This document shows, in pieces, positions 1 to 9,829 of a stretch of DNA of 64,000 nucleotides; within the stretch, counting starts at the first letter, position 1, and each line of letters begins with the position of its first letter. The position numbers and the translations under genes are program-made. The DNA comes from Alkalilimnicola ehrlichii (lineage in GTDB: Bacteria; Pseudomonadota; Gammaproteobacteria; Nitrococcales; AK92). Where the stretch lies: positions 62,001 through 126,000 of the forward strand of contig NZ_NFZV01000006.1 in assembly GCF_003399765.1 (NCBI RefSeq), written 5' to 3'. The notes below the pieces were generated by a model. That model saw only the letters and a program-made list of their open reading frames with translations. It did not search any database and was not told where the DNA came from.

Positions 1-1227
1 AATCCGTTACGCCCGGGAAGGCTTCGAAGTCGACGAACACTACCGCCGCATGGCAATGTTTCGCCTACGCGACTTGAACGAGTTCCCGGCGGCAGCGGAG
101 ATCTTTCTGCACGACGGCGTCGTCCCCCCATCGGCCACCGCATTCGTCAACCGGACTTGGCCGACACTTTGGAGCTGATCGCGGAAAAGGGTGCCGAGGC
201 TTTCTACCGGGGCGAATTCGCCGAGCGTCTGGTCGATAGCGTCCGCCAGGCGGGCGGTATCTGGCAGCTTGCAGACCTGGAAAACTACCGGGTGGTCGAA
301 CGCGAACCCATAGTGGGCGAATACCGCGGCATCCGCGTAGTGTCCGCACCGCCACCGTCTGCCGGCGGCATTAGCATTATCGCTATGCTAAATATGCTGG
401 AGCATTATCCGCTCGAAGATTTCGACGCCGTGGAGCGGACGCATCTGCTCGTCGAAGCCATGCGCCGTGCTTATCGCGACCGAGCAGAGTACTTAGGCGA
501 CTCCGATTTTGTCGATATTCCGGTCGCTCGGCTGATCAGCCCCGATTACGCGGACGGACTGCGGCATAACCTGCGGCTTGATCGGGCCACGCCTAGCGAG
601 CAATTACGCGGCGTCGAAGCCCGCAGCCCCAGCGGCGAGAGCACTACTCATTTTTCGATTATCGACAAGGAAGGCAACCGGGTTGCCGCAACGCTAACGA
701 TCAACTACCCCTTCGGCTCGGCGTTCGTTGCCGAAGGCACCGGCCTATTGCTTAATAACGAGATGGACGATTTCTCGGCTCAACCCGGCGTACCGAATGT
801 GTATGGCCTAGTAGGCAGCGAAGCGAATGCCATTGAGCCCGGCAAGCGCCCCTTGTCGAGCATGTCGCCGACCTTTCTGGAAACCGACGAGGCCGTCGCC
901 TTGCTCGGTACGCCCGGCGGCAGCCGTATCGTTACTATGGTTTTATTAGGTATTTTGGATTTTGCGGCTGGGGAGCCGGTCACCCGCTGGGTCGAAAGCC
1001 CCCGCTTTCATCACCAGTATCTACCCGACGAAATACAGTACGAACCGGGCGCCTTCAACGCCGAAGAACGTCGCCAGCTCAAGCAGCTTGGCCACGAGCT
1101 AAACAACGTGCGTCGTCAGTACGGCGATATGCAGGCCATCTTCTGGGATAAAGCGCAGAATCTCGTGGAGGCAGCCTCCGATCCCCGCGGAGGCGGCGAG
1201 GCCATCGTCATAGAAATGGACGACTGA
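1..1227 (+). CDS. ggt: Gamma-glutamyltransferase, C-terminal part (apparent frameshift)
   Basis: Periplasmic or secreted Ntn-hydrolase that cleaves gamma-glutamyl bonds of glutathione and transfers the glutamyl group. The gene enters from the left. One frame encodes FPAAAEIFLHDGVVPP up to about base 128; the next family segment, RQPDLADTLELI, continues one base out of phase. The break lies in the six C at 124-129, and a seventh C would restore one frame. The autocatalytic Thr that becomes the N terminus of the small subunit is codon 643-645 (STTHFS). The later motifs LLNNEMDDFS, PLSSMSPT and GTPGGS are all present, so the catalytic half looks intact. The stop is at 1225-1227. The 89 bases before the next gene show no clear terminator. 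Family assignment is secure; the frameshift is most likely a sequence error. Confidence 0.93.
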   Translation, partial: NPLRPGRLRSRRTLPPHGNVSPTRLERVPGGSGDLSARRRRPPIGHRIRQPDLADTLELIAEKGAEAFYRGEFAERLVDSVRQAGGIWQLADLENYRVVEREPIVGEYRGIRVVSAPPPSAGGISIIAMLNMLEHYPLEDFDAVERTHLLVEAMRRAYRDRAEYLGDSDFVDIPVARLISPDYADGLRHNLRLDRATPSEQLRGVEARSPSGESTTHFSIIDKEGNRVAATLTINYPFGSAFVAEGTGLLLNNEMDDFSAQPGVPNVYGLVGSEANAIEPGKRPLSSMSPTFLETDEAVALLGTPGGSRIVTMVLLGILDFAAGEPVTRWVESPRFHHQYLPDEIQYEPGAFNAEERRQLKQLGHELNNVRRQYGDMQAIFWDKAQNLVEAASDPRGGGEAIVIEMDD

Positions 1228-1316
1228 GCATGGTTGTCGCAATTTTCGGCTGTACACGCCTCCCCGTGTCCTGCCCAAGAAAAAGGGCGAATGAATAATC
1301 TCGCAAGAGGCGTAAC

Positions 1317-2390
1317 GTGAGACGGAAATCACTGCTGATTGCCGCGGGCTTGGCGCTCGCTCTCGTACTCTGGTTAGCCAGCGGCCACCTAACCCGAGAA
1401 GTCGCCGGTACACCCCCGGCAGACGCGGCGCGCCCTGCACCGACGCCTTTTCTCGTCAGAGCGGAGTGGCACGAAGCCACTCCCGTCGACCGCACATTAA
1501 CCTTACAAGGACAAACCGAGCCTAACCGCTACGTCACCTTACGCTCGGAAACCTCCGGCCCCGTCGCCGAGTTGTTGGTAAGGCAAGGCGCTCGGGTGGA
1601 ACGAGGGCAAACCATTCTCCGCTTATCGGAAGCGGAGCGCCTCAGCCGACTAGAGCAAGCCCGCGCTCAGCTGGAACAGGCTCAAGTGGCCTACGATGCC
1701 GCTCGCGGCTTGGCCGACGAGGGCTATCAAGCCGATATCGAAACACGACAAGCGTTCGCCGCCCTTCAACAAGCGCAGGCGGAAGTACGAGCCGCCGAGG
1801 AATCCGTCCGCCAGATCGAGGTTCGCGCACCGTTTAGCGGCATCTTTAACCAGCGCTTTGTCGAAGAGGGCGATTACGTAAGCCCCGGCACCGAAATCGG
1901 CGTTATCGTTAACAATGACCCGCTGCAAGTGCGCGTTGACGTTCCGCAACAAGCCATTGGCCAAATCAATACCGACAGTCCAGTACGCATCAGGCTGTTC
2001 GGCCACGATGCCGTCGAAGGGCAGATCCGCTACATTTCCGCCAGTGCCGATACGGGAACCCGCACTTTTCCGGTCGAGATTCATATCGAAAATCCGGGTG
2101 GCAGCATTCCGGCCGGCATTAGCGCCGAAACGCAGATCGTTCTCGGCAGGGTGCCCGGACATTTTCTGTCTCCCGCCCAATTAAGCCTCAATGCTGCGGG
2201 CATTCTGGGCGTCAAGACGGTGGATGAGGACAGCCGGGTGGAATTCCATCCCATCGAATTGATTCGCTCCCAGCCCGATGGCGTATGGGTGGCCGGACTA
2301 CCGGAGGAAGCGTTGATCATCACCGTCGGCCAAGGGTTCGTCGACGCCGGGCAAGAAGTGCGCGTCAGCCTTGCGGGAGAGGATGAATGA
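1317..2390 (+). CDS. RND efflux periplasmic adaptor (membrane fusion protein)
   Basis: Adaptor that links an inner-membrane RND pump to an outer-membrane channel. It has 357 residues with a GTG start. Residues 1-25 form a hydrophobic N-terminal anchor or signal. Two lipoyl half-motifs (around GPVAELLVRQGARVERGQ at 75-95 and VRAPFSGIF at 165-175) flank a helical hairpin rich in Ala, Gln and Glu at about 95-160, the usual HlyD/AcrA layout. Beta-barrel and membrane-proximal domains follow. The stop codon overlaps the start of the RND gene in an ATGA arrangement (2387-2390), so translation is coupled. No substrate can be read from the sequence. Confidence 0.92.
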   Translation: MRRKSLLIAAGLALALVLWLASGHLTREVAGTPPADAARPAPTPFLVRAEWHEATPVDRTLTLQGQTEPNRYVTLRSETSGPVAELLVRQGARVERGQTILRLSEAERLSRLEQARAQLEQAQVAYDAARGLADEGYQADIETRQAFAALQQAQAEVRAAEESVRQIEVRAPFSGIFNQRFVEEGDYVSPGTEIGVIVNNDPLQVRVDVPQQAIGQINTDSPVRIRLFGHDAVEGQIRYISASADTGTRTFPVEIHIENPGGSIPAGISAETQIVLGRVPGHFLSPAQLSLNAAGILGVKTVDEDSRVEFHPIELIRSQPDGVWVAGLPEEALIITVGQGFVDAGQEVRVSLAGEDE

Positions 2391-5300
2391 AGCGGCTCAT
2401 CGATGCCGCCTTCAACCGCTCAAGGGCAGTTTTGTTCTGCCTATTTCTCCTCATGCTCCTTGGCGCCGGCGCTTATATCGCAATTCCAAAGGAATCCGAG
2501 CCGGATGTACCGGTACCGTTCATCTACGTGTCTATCAATTACGAAGGTATCTCGCCCGAAGATGCCGAGCGTCTCCTAATCCGACCCATGGAACGCGAGT
2601 TGCAAGCCTTGGAAGGCTTGCAAGACCTGCGCGCCACAGGTAGCGAAGGTCACGCTTCTATTCTGCTTGAGTTCGATGCCGGCTTCGACGCCGATACCGC
2701 TTTGCAGGACGTTCGCGACCGCGTCGATACGGCTCGCGCCGACCTGCCGCCGGGCACCGACGAGCCGAGCGTTAACGAAATCAACATCGCCCTGTTTCCG
2801 GTCATCAGTATCGCGCTGTCCGGACCCGTACCCGAACGCACCTTGGTCACGCTCGCGCGCGAACTCTCCGACCGCCTGGAGGCCTTACCCGGGGTTCTGG
2901 AGGTCGATATCGGCGGCGATCGCGAGGAGCTGCTCGAGATCATCGTCGAGCCGACCGTCATGGAAACCTACGACCTCAGCTTCGAGCAATTGATAAGCTT
3001 GGTCGAGCGTAATAATCTGCTCATCCCCGCCGGCACGATCGACACCGGCACCGGCCGACTTCCCGTCACCGTCCCCGGCGTCGTCGAAGACATCGACGAC
3101 GTGATGACTATGCCGGTAAAAGTCGTCGGCGATACCGTGGTCACTTTCGCCGATGTGGCCGACATCCGACGCACCTATAAGGATCCGGAAGGTTTTGCCC
3201 GCGTCGAAGGCGAGCCGGCCGTCATTCTAGAAGTTTCCAAGCGCCTGGGCGCCAATATCATCGATACGATCGAGCAGGTGCGCACCGTTACCGAGTCCAT
3301 GAGCAGCGAGTGGCCGGAGTCGGTGCAAGTCATCTACATGCAGGATCGTTCCGAAGAAGTTCGGACAGTGCTGCGCGATCTACAGAACAACGTCGTCTTT
3401 GCCGTCTTGCTGGTGATGATCGTCATCATTGCCACGCTCGGACTGCGACCGGGCATCCTAGTCGGCATTGCGATACCCGGCGCCTTTCTCACAGGTATCC
3501 TGGCCATTTTCTCGATGGGCTACACGCTGAATATCGTCGTACTGTTCAGCTTGATCATGGTCGTCGGCTTGCTGGTGGACGGCGCCATCGTCGTTGTCGA
3601 GCTAGCCGAACGCCGACTCACCGAAGGCGACCCGCCGCGAGCCTCCTACGCCTATGCCGCAACGCGCATGGCTTGGCCGATTATCGCCTCGACCGCTACC
3701 ACGCTAGCCGTATTCCTCCCCCTACTGTTCTGGCCGGGCATCGTCGGCGAGTTCATGAAATTCCTGCCCATCACAGTATTGGTGACGCTAGCAGCGTCCT
3801 TAGCCATGGCATTGATCTTCATCCCCGTACTTGGGGGCATAGTCGCGCGGGCACGGCGGAGCCGGACGAAGAACGCGGCCGTCTATTCAGGATCGCCGAG
3901 CACGGCGACCTGGGGCAGATCGGAGGTTTCACCGGGCGCTACATCCGGCTGCTCGATAAATTGCTCAAGCATCCCGGCAAGTTCCTGCTCGGCATGCTTG
4001 GCTTTATCGTGGCGACCTACTTCGCCTACGGCGCCCTCGGCAAAGGCGTGGAGTTTTTCCCCACCATCGAACCGGAGGCGGCGCAAATCCAAATTCACGC
4101 CCGCGGCGACTTATCCGCCTGGGAAGAGGATGCCATCGTCCGCCAAGTTGAAGAACGCCTGCTTGGCATGCCGGAATTCGAAACCTTGTACGTCCGCACC
4201 GGCACCACAAACATAATGTTTCAAGATATGGCGGAAGATGTCATCGGCGTGATCCAGGTCGAATTTATCGATTGGCAGCAGCGACGACCGGCTGCGCAAA
4301 TCCTGGCCGAAGTCCGCGAACGGACCGCGGATATTCCGGGTATCGTCATAGAAGCGCGCGAACAACAGCAGGGGCCGCCTTCCGGCAAACCGATCGATAT
4401 CGAAGTAACCAGCCGCGACCCGAGTCGCTTAGCGCCGGCCATCGAACGCATCCGGGAAGTCATGGCGGACGTCGGCGGCTTTACCGATGTGGAAGACAGC
4501 CGCCCGCTACCGGGCATCGAATGGGGGCTGCAAGTCGATCGCCAAGCGGCCGCGCGTTACGGCGCCGACGTCGCCTTGCTCGGCAATGCGGTACAGCTAA
4601 TGACCGGCGGTATCTTGATCTCCGAGTACCGACCCGACGATGCCGACGATGAAGTCGAAATTCGCGTTCGTTTCCCCGCCGATAGCCGCAGTCTAGAGCA
4701 GCTCGCCAACCTGCGCGTACCGACCGAGCGCGGCCAGGTGCCGATCGGCAACTTCGTCCGTTTCGAGCCGCAGCCGCAAACGGGCGTTATCGAGCGCAGC
4801 GGCGGCCAGCGGGTACTGAACATCCTCGCCGATGTCGAGGAAGGCCTACTGCCCGATAATCAAGTACAGCGGCTACAAGCCGCACTGGCCGAAGTCGACT
4901 TACCAGGCGTCGAGTACCGCTTTCGCGGCGAGCTGGAGGATCAGGAGGAAGCCGGGCGTTTCTTAAGCATCGCATTCTTGATTGCCATCGGCTTAATGAC
5001 ACTATTGCTAGTAACCCAGTTCAATAGCATTTATCAAGCACTGCTGGTGCTTAGCGCTATCGTCCTGTCGACGGCCGGCGTGCTCCTTGGGCTATTAGTC
5101 AGCGCGCAACCCTTCGGCGTTGTTATGAGCGGCATGGGGATCATTGCCTTGGCCGGTATCGTCGTAAACAACAATATTATTCTGATCGATACCTATAACG
5201 AGTTGCGCGGCCGCGGCTTACGCGCGCGCGAGGCGATTCTGCGCACCGGCGCTCAGCGTCTACGACCGGTTCTCCTCACTGCCTTCACGACAGTGCTCGG

Positions 5301-5556
5301 TCTACTGCCGATGGTCATCGGCATGAACATCGACCTGATTGGCCGCGAGGTGTCCTTCGGTGCACCGTCGACACAGTGGTGGACGCAATTATCGAGCACC
5401 ATTGCCGGCGGTCTCAGCTTCGCCACCGTTCTAACGCTCTTACTAACTCCCTGCCTGCTCATGATCGGCGTCAATAGCGGCCGACGGCTACGACGCCGTA
5501 GGCGCCAATTGAGCGTTGCTTGGGGACGCCGTTTTCAACGACAGGAGACCGATTAA
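2387..5556 (+). CDS. RND-family efflux transporter permease (apparent frameshift)
   Basis: Proton-driven inner-membrane exporter of the AcrB/MexF superfamily, about 1056 residues after joining two frames. The N-terminal transmembrane helix is followed by the family segment ISPEDAERLLIRPMERELQ, the TM4 motif GLLVDGAIVVVE and, in the second half, GIVVNNNIILID. The frame breaks at the three G of 3849-3851: one more G gives IVARGTAEPDEERG and joins both halves. TM4 has Asp-Gly where AcrB-type pumps have the Asp-Asp proton-relay pair; the first Asp is kept. The gene overlaps the adaptor by four bases. The following TetR gene is the obvious candidate regulator. No outer-membrane channel lies next to it; the only TolC-like gene is at 28.6 kb. 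Confidence 0.92.
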
Positions 5557-5695
5557 TCCCTTATCGGTCGCTCATTAAACGGACAGCAGTAAGAAATTGT
5601 TCAACTTCGCTCGGAGACGAGACACATGCCCACTTTGCTAGGCACCCATGCTCGGAGCTATTATAGGAGTTTGCGAGATTTCCTACGGATTTGCC

Positions 5696-6268
5696 ATGAG
5701 CTCTAACAGACGAGATCACTTGCTCGATACAGCAATCGAGTTATTTTACCGTAATGGTTGCCACACCACCGGCATCGACAAGATTCTGGCCGAAGCTGGC
5801 GTGGCTAAAATGACGCTCTACAAGCACTTCAAATCCAAGGAAGACTTGGTGCTAGCCGCTGCGCAGCGATTCCACGACCGAGCGCGAGAGGAATTCGAAG
5901 AAGCGGTCAACGATAAGAACTACACGCCGAAAGAGCGTTTAATCGCGATCTTTGACGTCCTGCGGGAGTGGATGGAAGGGGAAGGCTTTCGCGGCTGCCC
6001 TTCGGCCAACCTAGCCGTACAATATCCCGATTTGGATCATCCTATTCATCAGGCGGCAGCCGATCATAAGCGGCTGCGTATCAAGTACATTTCCGGCCTG
6101 GCTGCCGACGCCGGCGTACCCAACCCGGAAACCTTAGGCGAGCAACTCGTTCTGCTTATCGAAGGGGCGACGGTGATGACGCAAATCACAGGCGACCTGA
6201 CGCATGCCGACCAGGCCAAGGAAGCGGCTAAAGTGCTCATAGATGCCGCCTTAGCAACGGCAGCGTGA
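5696..6268 (+). CDS. TetR/AcrR family transcriptional regulator
   Basis: DNA-binding repressor of 190 residues. The helix-turn-helix lies at about residues 20-50 (GIDKILAEAGVAKMTLYKHF) and is followed by a divergent all-helical ligand domain. I prefer the ATG at 5696 because homology begins at SSNRRDHLLDTAIELF; an upstream in-frame ATG at 5648 would add 16 residues that do not look conserved. It lies 139 bases downstream of the RND pump on the same strand, so it probably controls that operon, although the order (regulator last, with its own leader) leaves separate transcription possible. A strong hairpin terminator follows at 6319. Confidence 0.9.
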   Translation: MSSNRRDHLLDTAIELFYRNGCHTTGIDKILAEAGVAKMTLYKHFKSKEDLVLAAAQRFHDRAREEFEEAVNDKNYTPKERLIAIFDVLREWMEGEGFRGCPSANLAVQYPDLDHPIHQAAADHKRLRIKYISGLAADAGVPNPETLGEQLVLLIEGATVMTQITGDLTHADQAKEAAKVLIDAALATAA

Positions 6269-6318
6269 GTGCGCCTACTTAACTCATTGCGCTAAATCGA
6301 ACAAAACGGATGCGAGGT

Positions 6319-6343
6319 GCCGGCAGGATGCCGGCTTTTTATT
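6319..6343 (+). terminator. Rho-independent terminator after the TetR gene
   Basis: Perfect stem GCCGGC (6319-6324) and GCCGGC (6330-6335) with a five-base loop, followed directly by five T and an AT-rich tail. Confidence 0.85.
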
Positions 6344-6384
6344 TCTGCCACGACCGCCTGCCGCTGCACGGTTCGACGCACCGG

Positions 6385-6701
6385 CTAATCGGAATTACTT
6401 GAAAGCCAGAGGTAGTTATGCGGCGCGAGCAGTACGTAGAAAATGGCCAGCAGGAGCTTGAGTCCGCGCAGGTTGGAACCGCCTTTAACGGAAACGAGGC
6501 CATTCTCTGGTACCTCGACGCGCACCTTATTGGAACGGCACCAGTCGATCTTCAGGTAGACCTCCTTGCCCCCGGTGAAACCTCGTATTCTTGCGTTTCT
6601 CCGTTCCCTATCTTGCCAAGGCACTCGCCGTTACAAATGATTTTGTACTTTCGTGCTCGATCGGCGTAACCGCTGTCCCGAGATATACGTAAGGTACCCA
6701 T
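6385..6701 (-). CDS. Small conserved hypothetical protein with C-terminal hydrophobic segment (apparent frameshift)
   Basis: A protein of about 105 residues read from the ATG at 6699-6701, preceded by GGGAAGG as ribosome binding site. The N-terminal part (LRISRDSGYADRARKYKI, then CNGECLGKIGNGETQEYEV) joins the C-terminal part (GGKEVYLKIDWCRSNKV, then GSNLRGLKLLLAIFYVLLAP) after one missing base in the C run at 6569-6573. The beta-rich first two thirds resemble a PEGA-like domain, and the last 30 residues form a probable membrane helix. I recall similar uncharacterised proteins in proteobacteria but cannot name a family. It stands alone between the TetR terminator and the lipoprotein operon. 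Confidence 0.7.
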
Positions 6702-6749
6702 ACCCCAACCTTCCCAAATCATTAACAAAAGCGATTATCGTCGAGGAAC

Positions 6750-6773
6750 GGCCTCTGACCCAGGGCAGAGGCC
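6750..6773. repeat. Inverted repeat downstream of the lipoprotein operon
   Basis: GGCCTCTG (6750-6757) and CAGAGGCC (6766-6773) form an 8-bp stem with an 8-base loop, about 45 bases past the stop of the leftward lipoprotein operon. There is no T run, so it is at best a weak terminator for that operon. Confidence 0.45.
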
Positions 6774-6817
6774 TCTGCTCGCGATCCCAAACTAGCAACG
6801 GCACAACCGAACAAACG

Positions 6818-7815
6818 CTATTCGGTAAAGCTAAAGATTGCGGCACCAAGCTCGTCGACGAGCGTTGCAACGGCGGCTTCGATAATCCGCCGGTCGGCAA
6901 GTGCCGGATCGGTAGCGGCCTCTTTTAGCACCCAGCGACGGCTGCCCACACTATGGCCATACTCGTCGCGTAACGACACTTCAAGTACGCCATTGCGCCA
7001 ATGCCAACCGTCCCGCGGGCTGAGATCCTCGATATCGAGGCGGGCAAAAACAGTGTACTGTGCGGCGGAAGTTACGGTAAAACCAGCATGCGCCAAGGCT
7101 GCCGACAACCCTTCCCGCATATCGCGCGCGTAATCGCCACTGCTTTCCGGGCGAACCGAGACGCGCAGCAGCAACTCGTCGTAGTCGGCCTCTAAACGCG
7201 CTAAGGACCACCGGGGCGGGACGCCTTGACCGGTTGCATCGAGAACGCGCAAATTGCGCTGCAACTCTTCGCGTTGACGCTGGGCGGCAATCGAATGTGC
7301 CGCCGCCCGTAGTTGGGCGAATAAATCCGTTTGCGCTTGTGCCTGGGAGATATAAGCCTCGGTAGCTTCATCGAGCGCTGCGATCTCATCTCGCAGGCCA
7401 TGTACGGCGCGGGCGCGCGACAAGACCGCGAGTGCGTGGTGGCGCCCGCTTTGCGGGTCGCGCCATTGGGCTGCAATTTCAACGCCTCGCACAACCCGAT
7501 CGATCCGCGTTTGCAGCTCGCGCGCGACCTCTTGGCTTTGAATAACCAGCCCATCGCCGGTTTCTTGGCGGCTACTGCGATCAAGACTTTGCTCTTCGAT
7601 ACGCACTTCGAAGGTTTTGGCCAAATCCGCGCGCGCGCGATCCCGCGCTTGGGCAGCGGTATCGGCTTCGCCGCGCCCGGTCAGGTAGCGCTCGGCCGGA
7701 TAATCCTCGGCCGTACCGTAAACCCAACCCGGCGCCGCCGGCCCAGCATGACGGGCACAGCCGTATTGAATAACAATAACGATAATGACCAACGAGATCA
7801 GGTTTATTTTTTCAC
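6818..7815 (-). CDS. LPP20-like lipoprotein (start hidden by a frameshift)
   Basis: Envelope lipoprotein of about 332 residues. The long open frame seems to begin mid-signal, but a GTG at 7813-7815 with a strong Shine-Dalgarno (AGGGGGAT) starts MKKIN followed by LISLVIIVIVIQYGC, a textbook lipoprotein signal ending at Cys. One A is missing from the run of six at 7807-7812. The mature part holds an LPP20-type domain (GRGEADTAAQARDRARADLAKTF pattern, residues ~45-125) and a second alpha/beta domain. It is last in the operon with COG3014-like, LpoB and a second LPP20 gene. The role is inferred to be in peptidoglycan or outer-membrane assembly with LpoB; direct function unknown. Confidence 0.8.
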
Positions 7816-7919
7816 ATATCCCCCTAAAGAAAACCCCCGAACATTGCTCACACCTTAGACCAAACGCGGCGCAAGCGTATTGTTTGAGCGCTTCCTGAAT
7901 GCCAGCCTTCGGTGGCGGT

Positions 7920-9197
7920 TTACATCCAATGTAAGGACACGACGCGCAGATCGCCCTCGTCCAGATTTAGCGAAGCGATCTCTCGCTCTTCCACAAGCCG
8001 CCCCGCGCTGTCCCATAATTTGACCGTCAGCGTATGGCTCCCTGGAGCCAGGCGCAGGCGGGCGATTTGTATATTATCAGGCAACGTACGCCAACTGCGG
8101 ACATCCGCCTGCTCGCTAAGCGCACCGCCTAAATTAACCAAAAACCCGAGGAATGGGTTTTCCTCGCGGGCTCGCTTAGCCGCATTATGCCGGGCAACAT
8201 TGCGCGTCAGCGCACGCGCAGTCAAACCAGGCAGCTGTCGCTCCAATGCGCTATCGGCTAACTGATACACCCACTCGGCGGCTTCGCCCTGCGATTGCAG
8301 TTCGCCGGCATGAACGCTGAACGAAGCGACCGTCGGCGGGCGTCGCCGCAAGGCCGGCAGGGCCACCCGATAAAGTTGCCCGGTATCGTAGCTCTGCGTT
8401 GTGACGGATCTCTCGTATTTACGTGGCGCTAATCCGTTGTGCAGGATGACCACCACTTCCCCACCGGTAACCGGCAGATCGATCGGCGCCCAATCGATGC
8501 CGTTAAAGCGATGTCGGTACTCGGCATGTTCGTCGACCAAGTCGAGATAGTCGCTCAGCGCTAGTAGGCGCGCGGCAAGACTGACCGGCGCTGGCTGAGT
8601 TTGCTCGTCATAGGTGCGCAACGCCAGCCGGTAGGCAATCATCGCATCGCTCCACTCGCCCGCAGCCTCATAAATGACGCCGGTGAGATAACGCGCGAAG
8701 GCATCGCCGCCGTACGGTGCCCGCCCCGTCGCGGGATCGAGTCGTCGCAGTGCCAAATCGAGCTGGAGCGCTTCCACGCGCGCGGCGTCGAACTCGCCGA
8801 GCTCCAGAAAGTTCAAAGCCTGATAAACATGAAGCAGGATGCGTTCATGCACATCGGGCGTATAGCTGCGAACGTTCTCCGCGACTGTCAGCGCCCCTAA
8901 CGACTCGCTGATGCTAATCGCATCGAGACTCAAGCCAAGTGTTTTCGCCTTCTCGAAGGCCTCGACACTGGCCTCCAGCTCGCCCTGCATCCGCAGCAAC
9001 ATGCCTCGGTTAAGCTCATACAGCGCGCGGTTGCGATTCGCCCCCTGCAACGGCTGTAACGCCTGCAATGCCTGCTCAGGTTGCTGCGATAGCAGATGGC
9101 CTTCCATCCGGTTCAATGCTTGGCCGTGCGTAGCACAGCCGCTCAGCACTAAGACCAAAAGCAAAGGCAGCAACCGCCAGGTCGCCAGCGGATTCAT
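7920..9197 (-). CDS. COG3014-like TPR lipoprotein
   Basis: Outer-membrane lipoprotein of 425 residues. The ATG at 9195-9197 is chosen because GAGG lies 9 bases upstream and it gives a compact signal ending in LSGCAT (lipobox). The first half has helical TPR-like repeats (RALYELNRGMLLRMQGELEASVEAF pattern). The second half has strands around GEVVVILHNGLAPRKYE and ends in SLNLDEGDLRVVSLHW, the pattern of the uncharacterised COG3014 family. It sits between LpoB and an LPP20-like gene. This neighbourhood suggests a partner of LpoB in peptidoglycan synthesis control, by inference only. Confidence 0.82.
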   Translation of the reverse strand: MNPLATWRLLPLLLVLVLSGCATHGQALNRMEGHLLSQQPEQALQALQPLQGANRNRALYELNRGMLLRMQGELEASVEAFEKAKTLGLSLDAISISESLGALTVAENVRSYTPDVHERILLHVYQALNFLELGEFDAARVEALQLDLALRRLDPATGRAPYGGDAFARYLTGVIYEAAGEWSDAMIAYRLALRTYDEQTQPAPVSLAARLLALSDYLDLVDEHAEYRHRFNGIDWAPIDLPVTGGEVVVILHNGLAPRKYERSVTTQSYDTGQLYRVALPALRRRPPTVASFSVHAGELQSQGEAAEWVYQLADSALERQLPGLTARALTRNVARHNAAKRAREENPFLGFLVNLGGALSEQADVRSWRTLPDNIQIARLRLAPGSHTLTVKLWDSAGRLVEEREIASLNLDEGDLRVVSLHWM

Positions 9198-9215
9198 CGG
9201 CGGCGACCTCAAGCG

Positions 9216-9827
9216 TTACGAACGAAACCGGCCACGCTGGATGACTTTCTTAATCTTCTTCTGCCCAACCCAGACTCGCCGGTTGTCGGCCATGCTGGTT
9301 AGCGCAAGATCGACCTGGTAGTAAGCGACCTGGGTGCGCCCTTCGACATCCATGATCGTATTGATCGTACCGGTAAGCATGTAATCGGCGCCGATCTCCC
9401 GCCCCATGGCGCTGCGAGTCGCATCGGTTGCGTGCAGATCCTGGTCGGCACGCTCTTCGCGAATCGCCTCCCGCTCGCGACCGCCGGCCACAAAGGTAAC
9501 CCGACCCGCATTAATCAACTCCCGCTCGATATCGCGGATGAAGGTATTAACGTTGATATGCTCGTGGCTGAGGTTGCGGACTTCGCCGACGATCACCGTG
9601 GGCCGTCCTCCGCGCCGTTCGGCATGCTCGGTGAGCCAAGCGCGCGAGAGCAAATCGGCAACCATTTCTTCCGACACCATACGAGAGTCGGTATCGTTCC
9701 AACGGCCGCTTAAGTCATGCGTTTCCTCCGCACCGACACGGTCGACCCGCGTCGAGCAGCCGCTTAAGGCCAGCACCACCAGCAGCATGATGACCCACGT
9801 CAAAGCACCAACTTGCCGCACCTGCAT
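9216..9827 (-). CDS. lpoB: Penicillin-binding protein activator LpoB-like lipoprotein
   Basis: Outer-membrane lipoprotein that, in the known family, reaches through peptidoglycan to stimulate PBP1b. It has 203 residues with a signal ending LALSGCSTR (lipobox Cys ~24). The conserved LpoB domain follows: LSGRWNDTDSRMVSEEM, then PTVIVGEVRNLSHEHINV, IRDIERELINAGRV and MGREIGADYMLTGTI. The stop is 18 bases before the COG3014-like start, and the start is only 2 bases after the stop of the upstream LPP20 gene, so the operon is tight. Family assignment is good; the PBP partner is not in this window. Confidence 0.9.
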   Translation of the reverse strand: MQVRQVGALTWVIMLLVVLALSGCSTRVDRVGAEETHDLSGRWNDTDSRMVSEEMVADLLSRAWLTEHAERRGGRPTVIVGEVRNLSHEHINVNTFIRDIERELINAGRVTFVAGGREREAIREERADQDLHATDATRSAMGREIGADYMLTGTINTIMDVEGRTQVAYYQVDLALTSMADNRRVWVGQKKIKKVIQRGRFRS

Positions 9828-9829
9828 CC

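Noticed and set aside
3310-3860. Separate start of a second RND gene at 3310
   Set aside because: The first ~180 codons of that frame are only the out-of-phase shadow of the RND gene. Real similarity begins after 3860, so it is one gene with a break.
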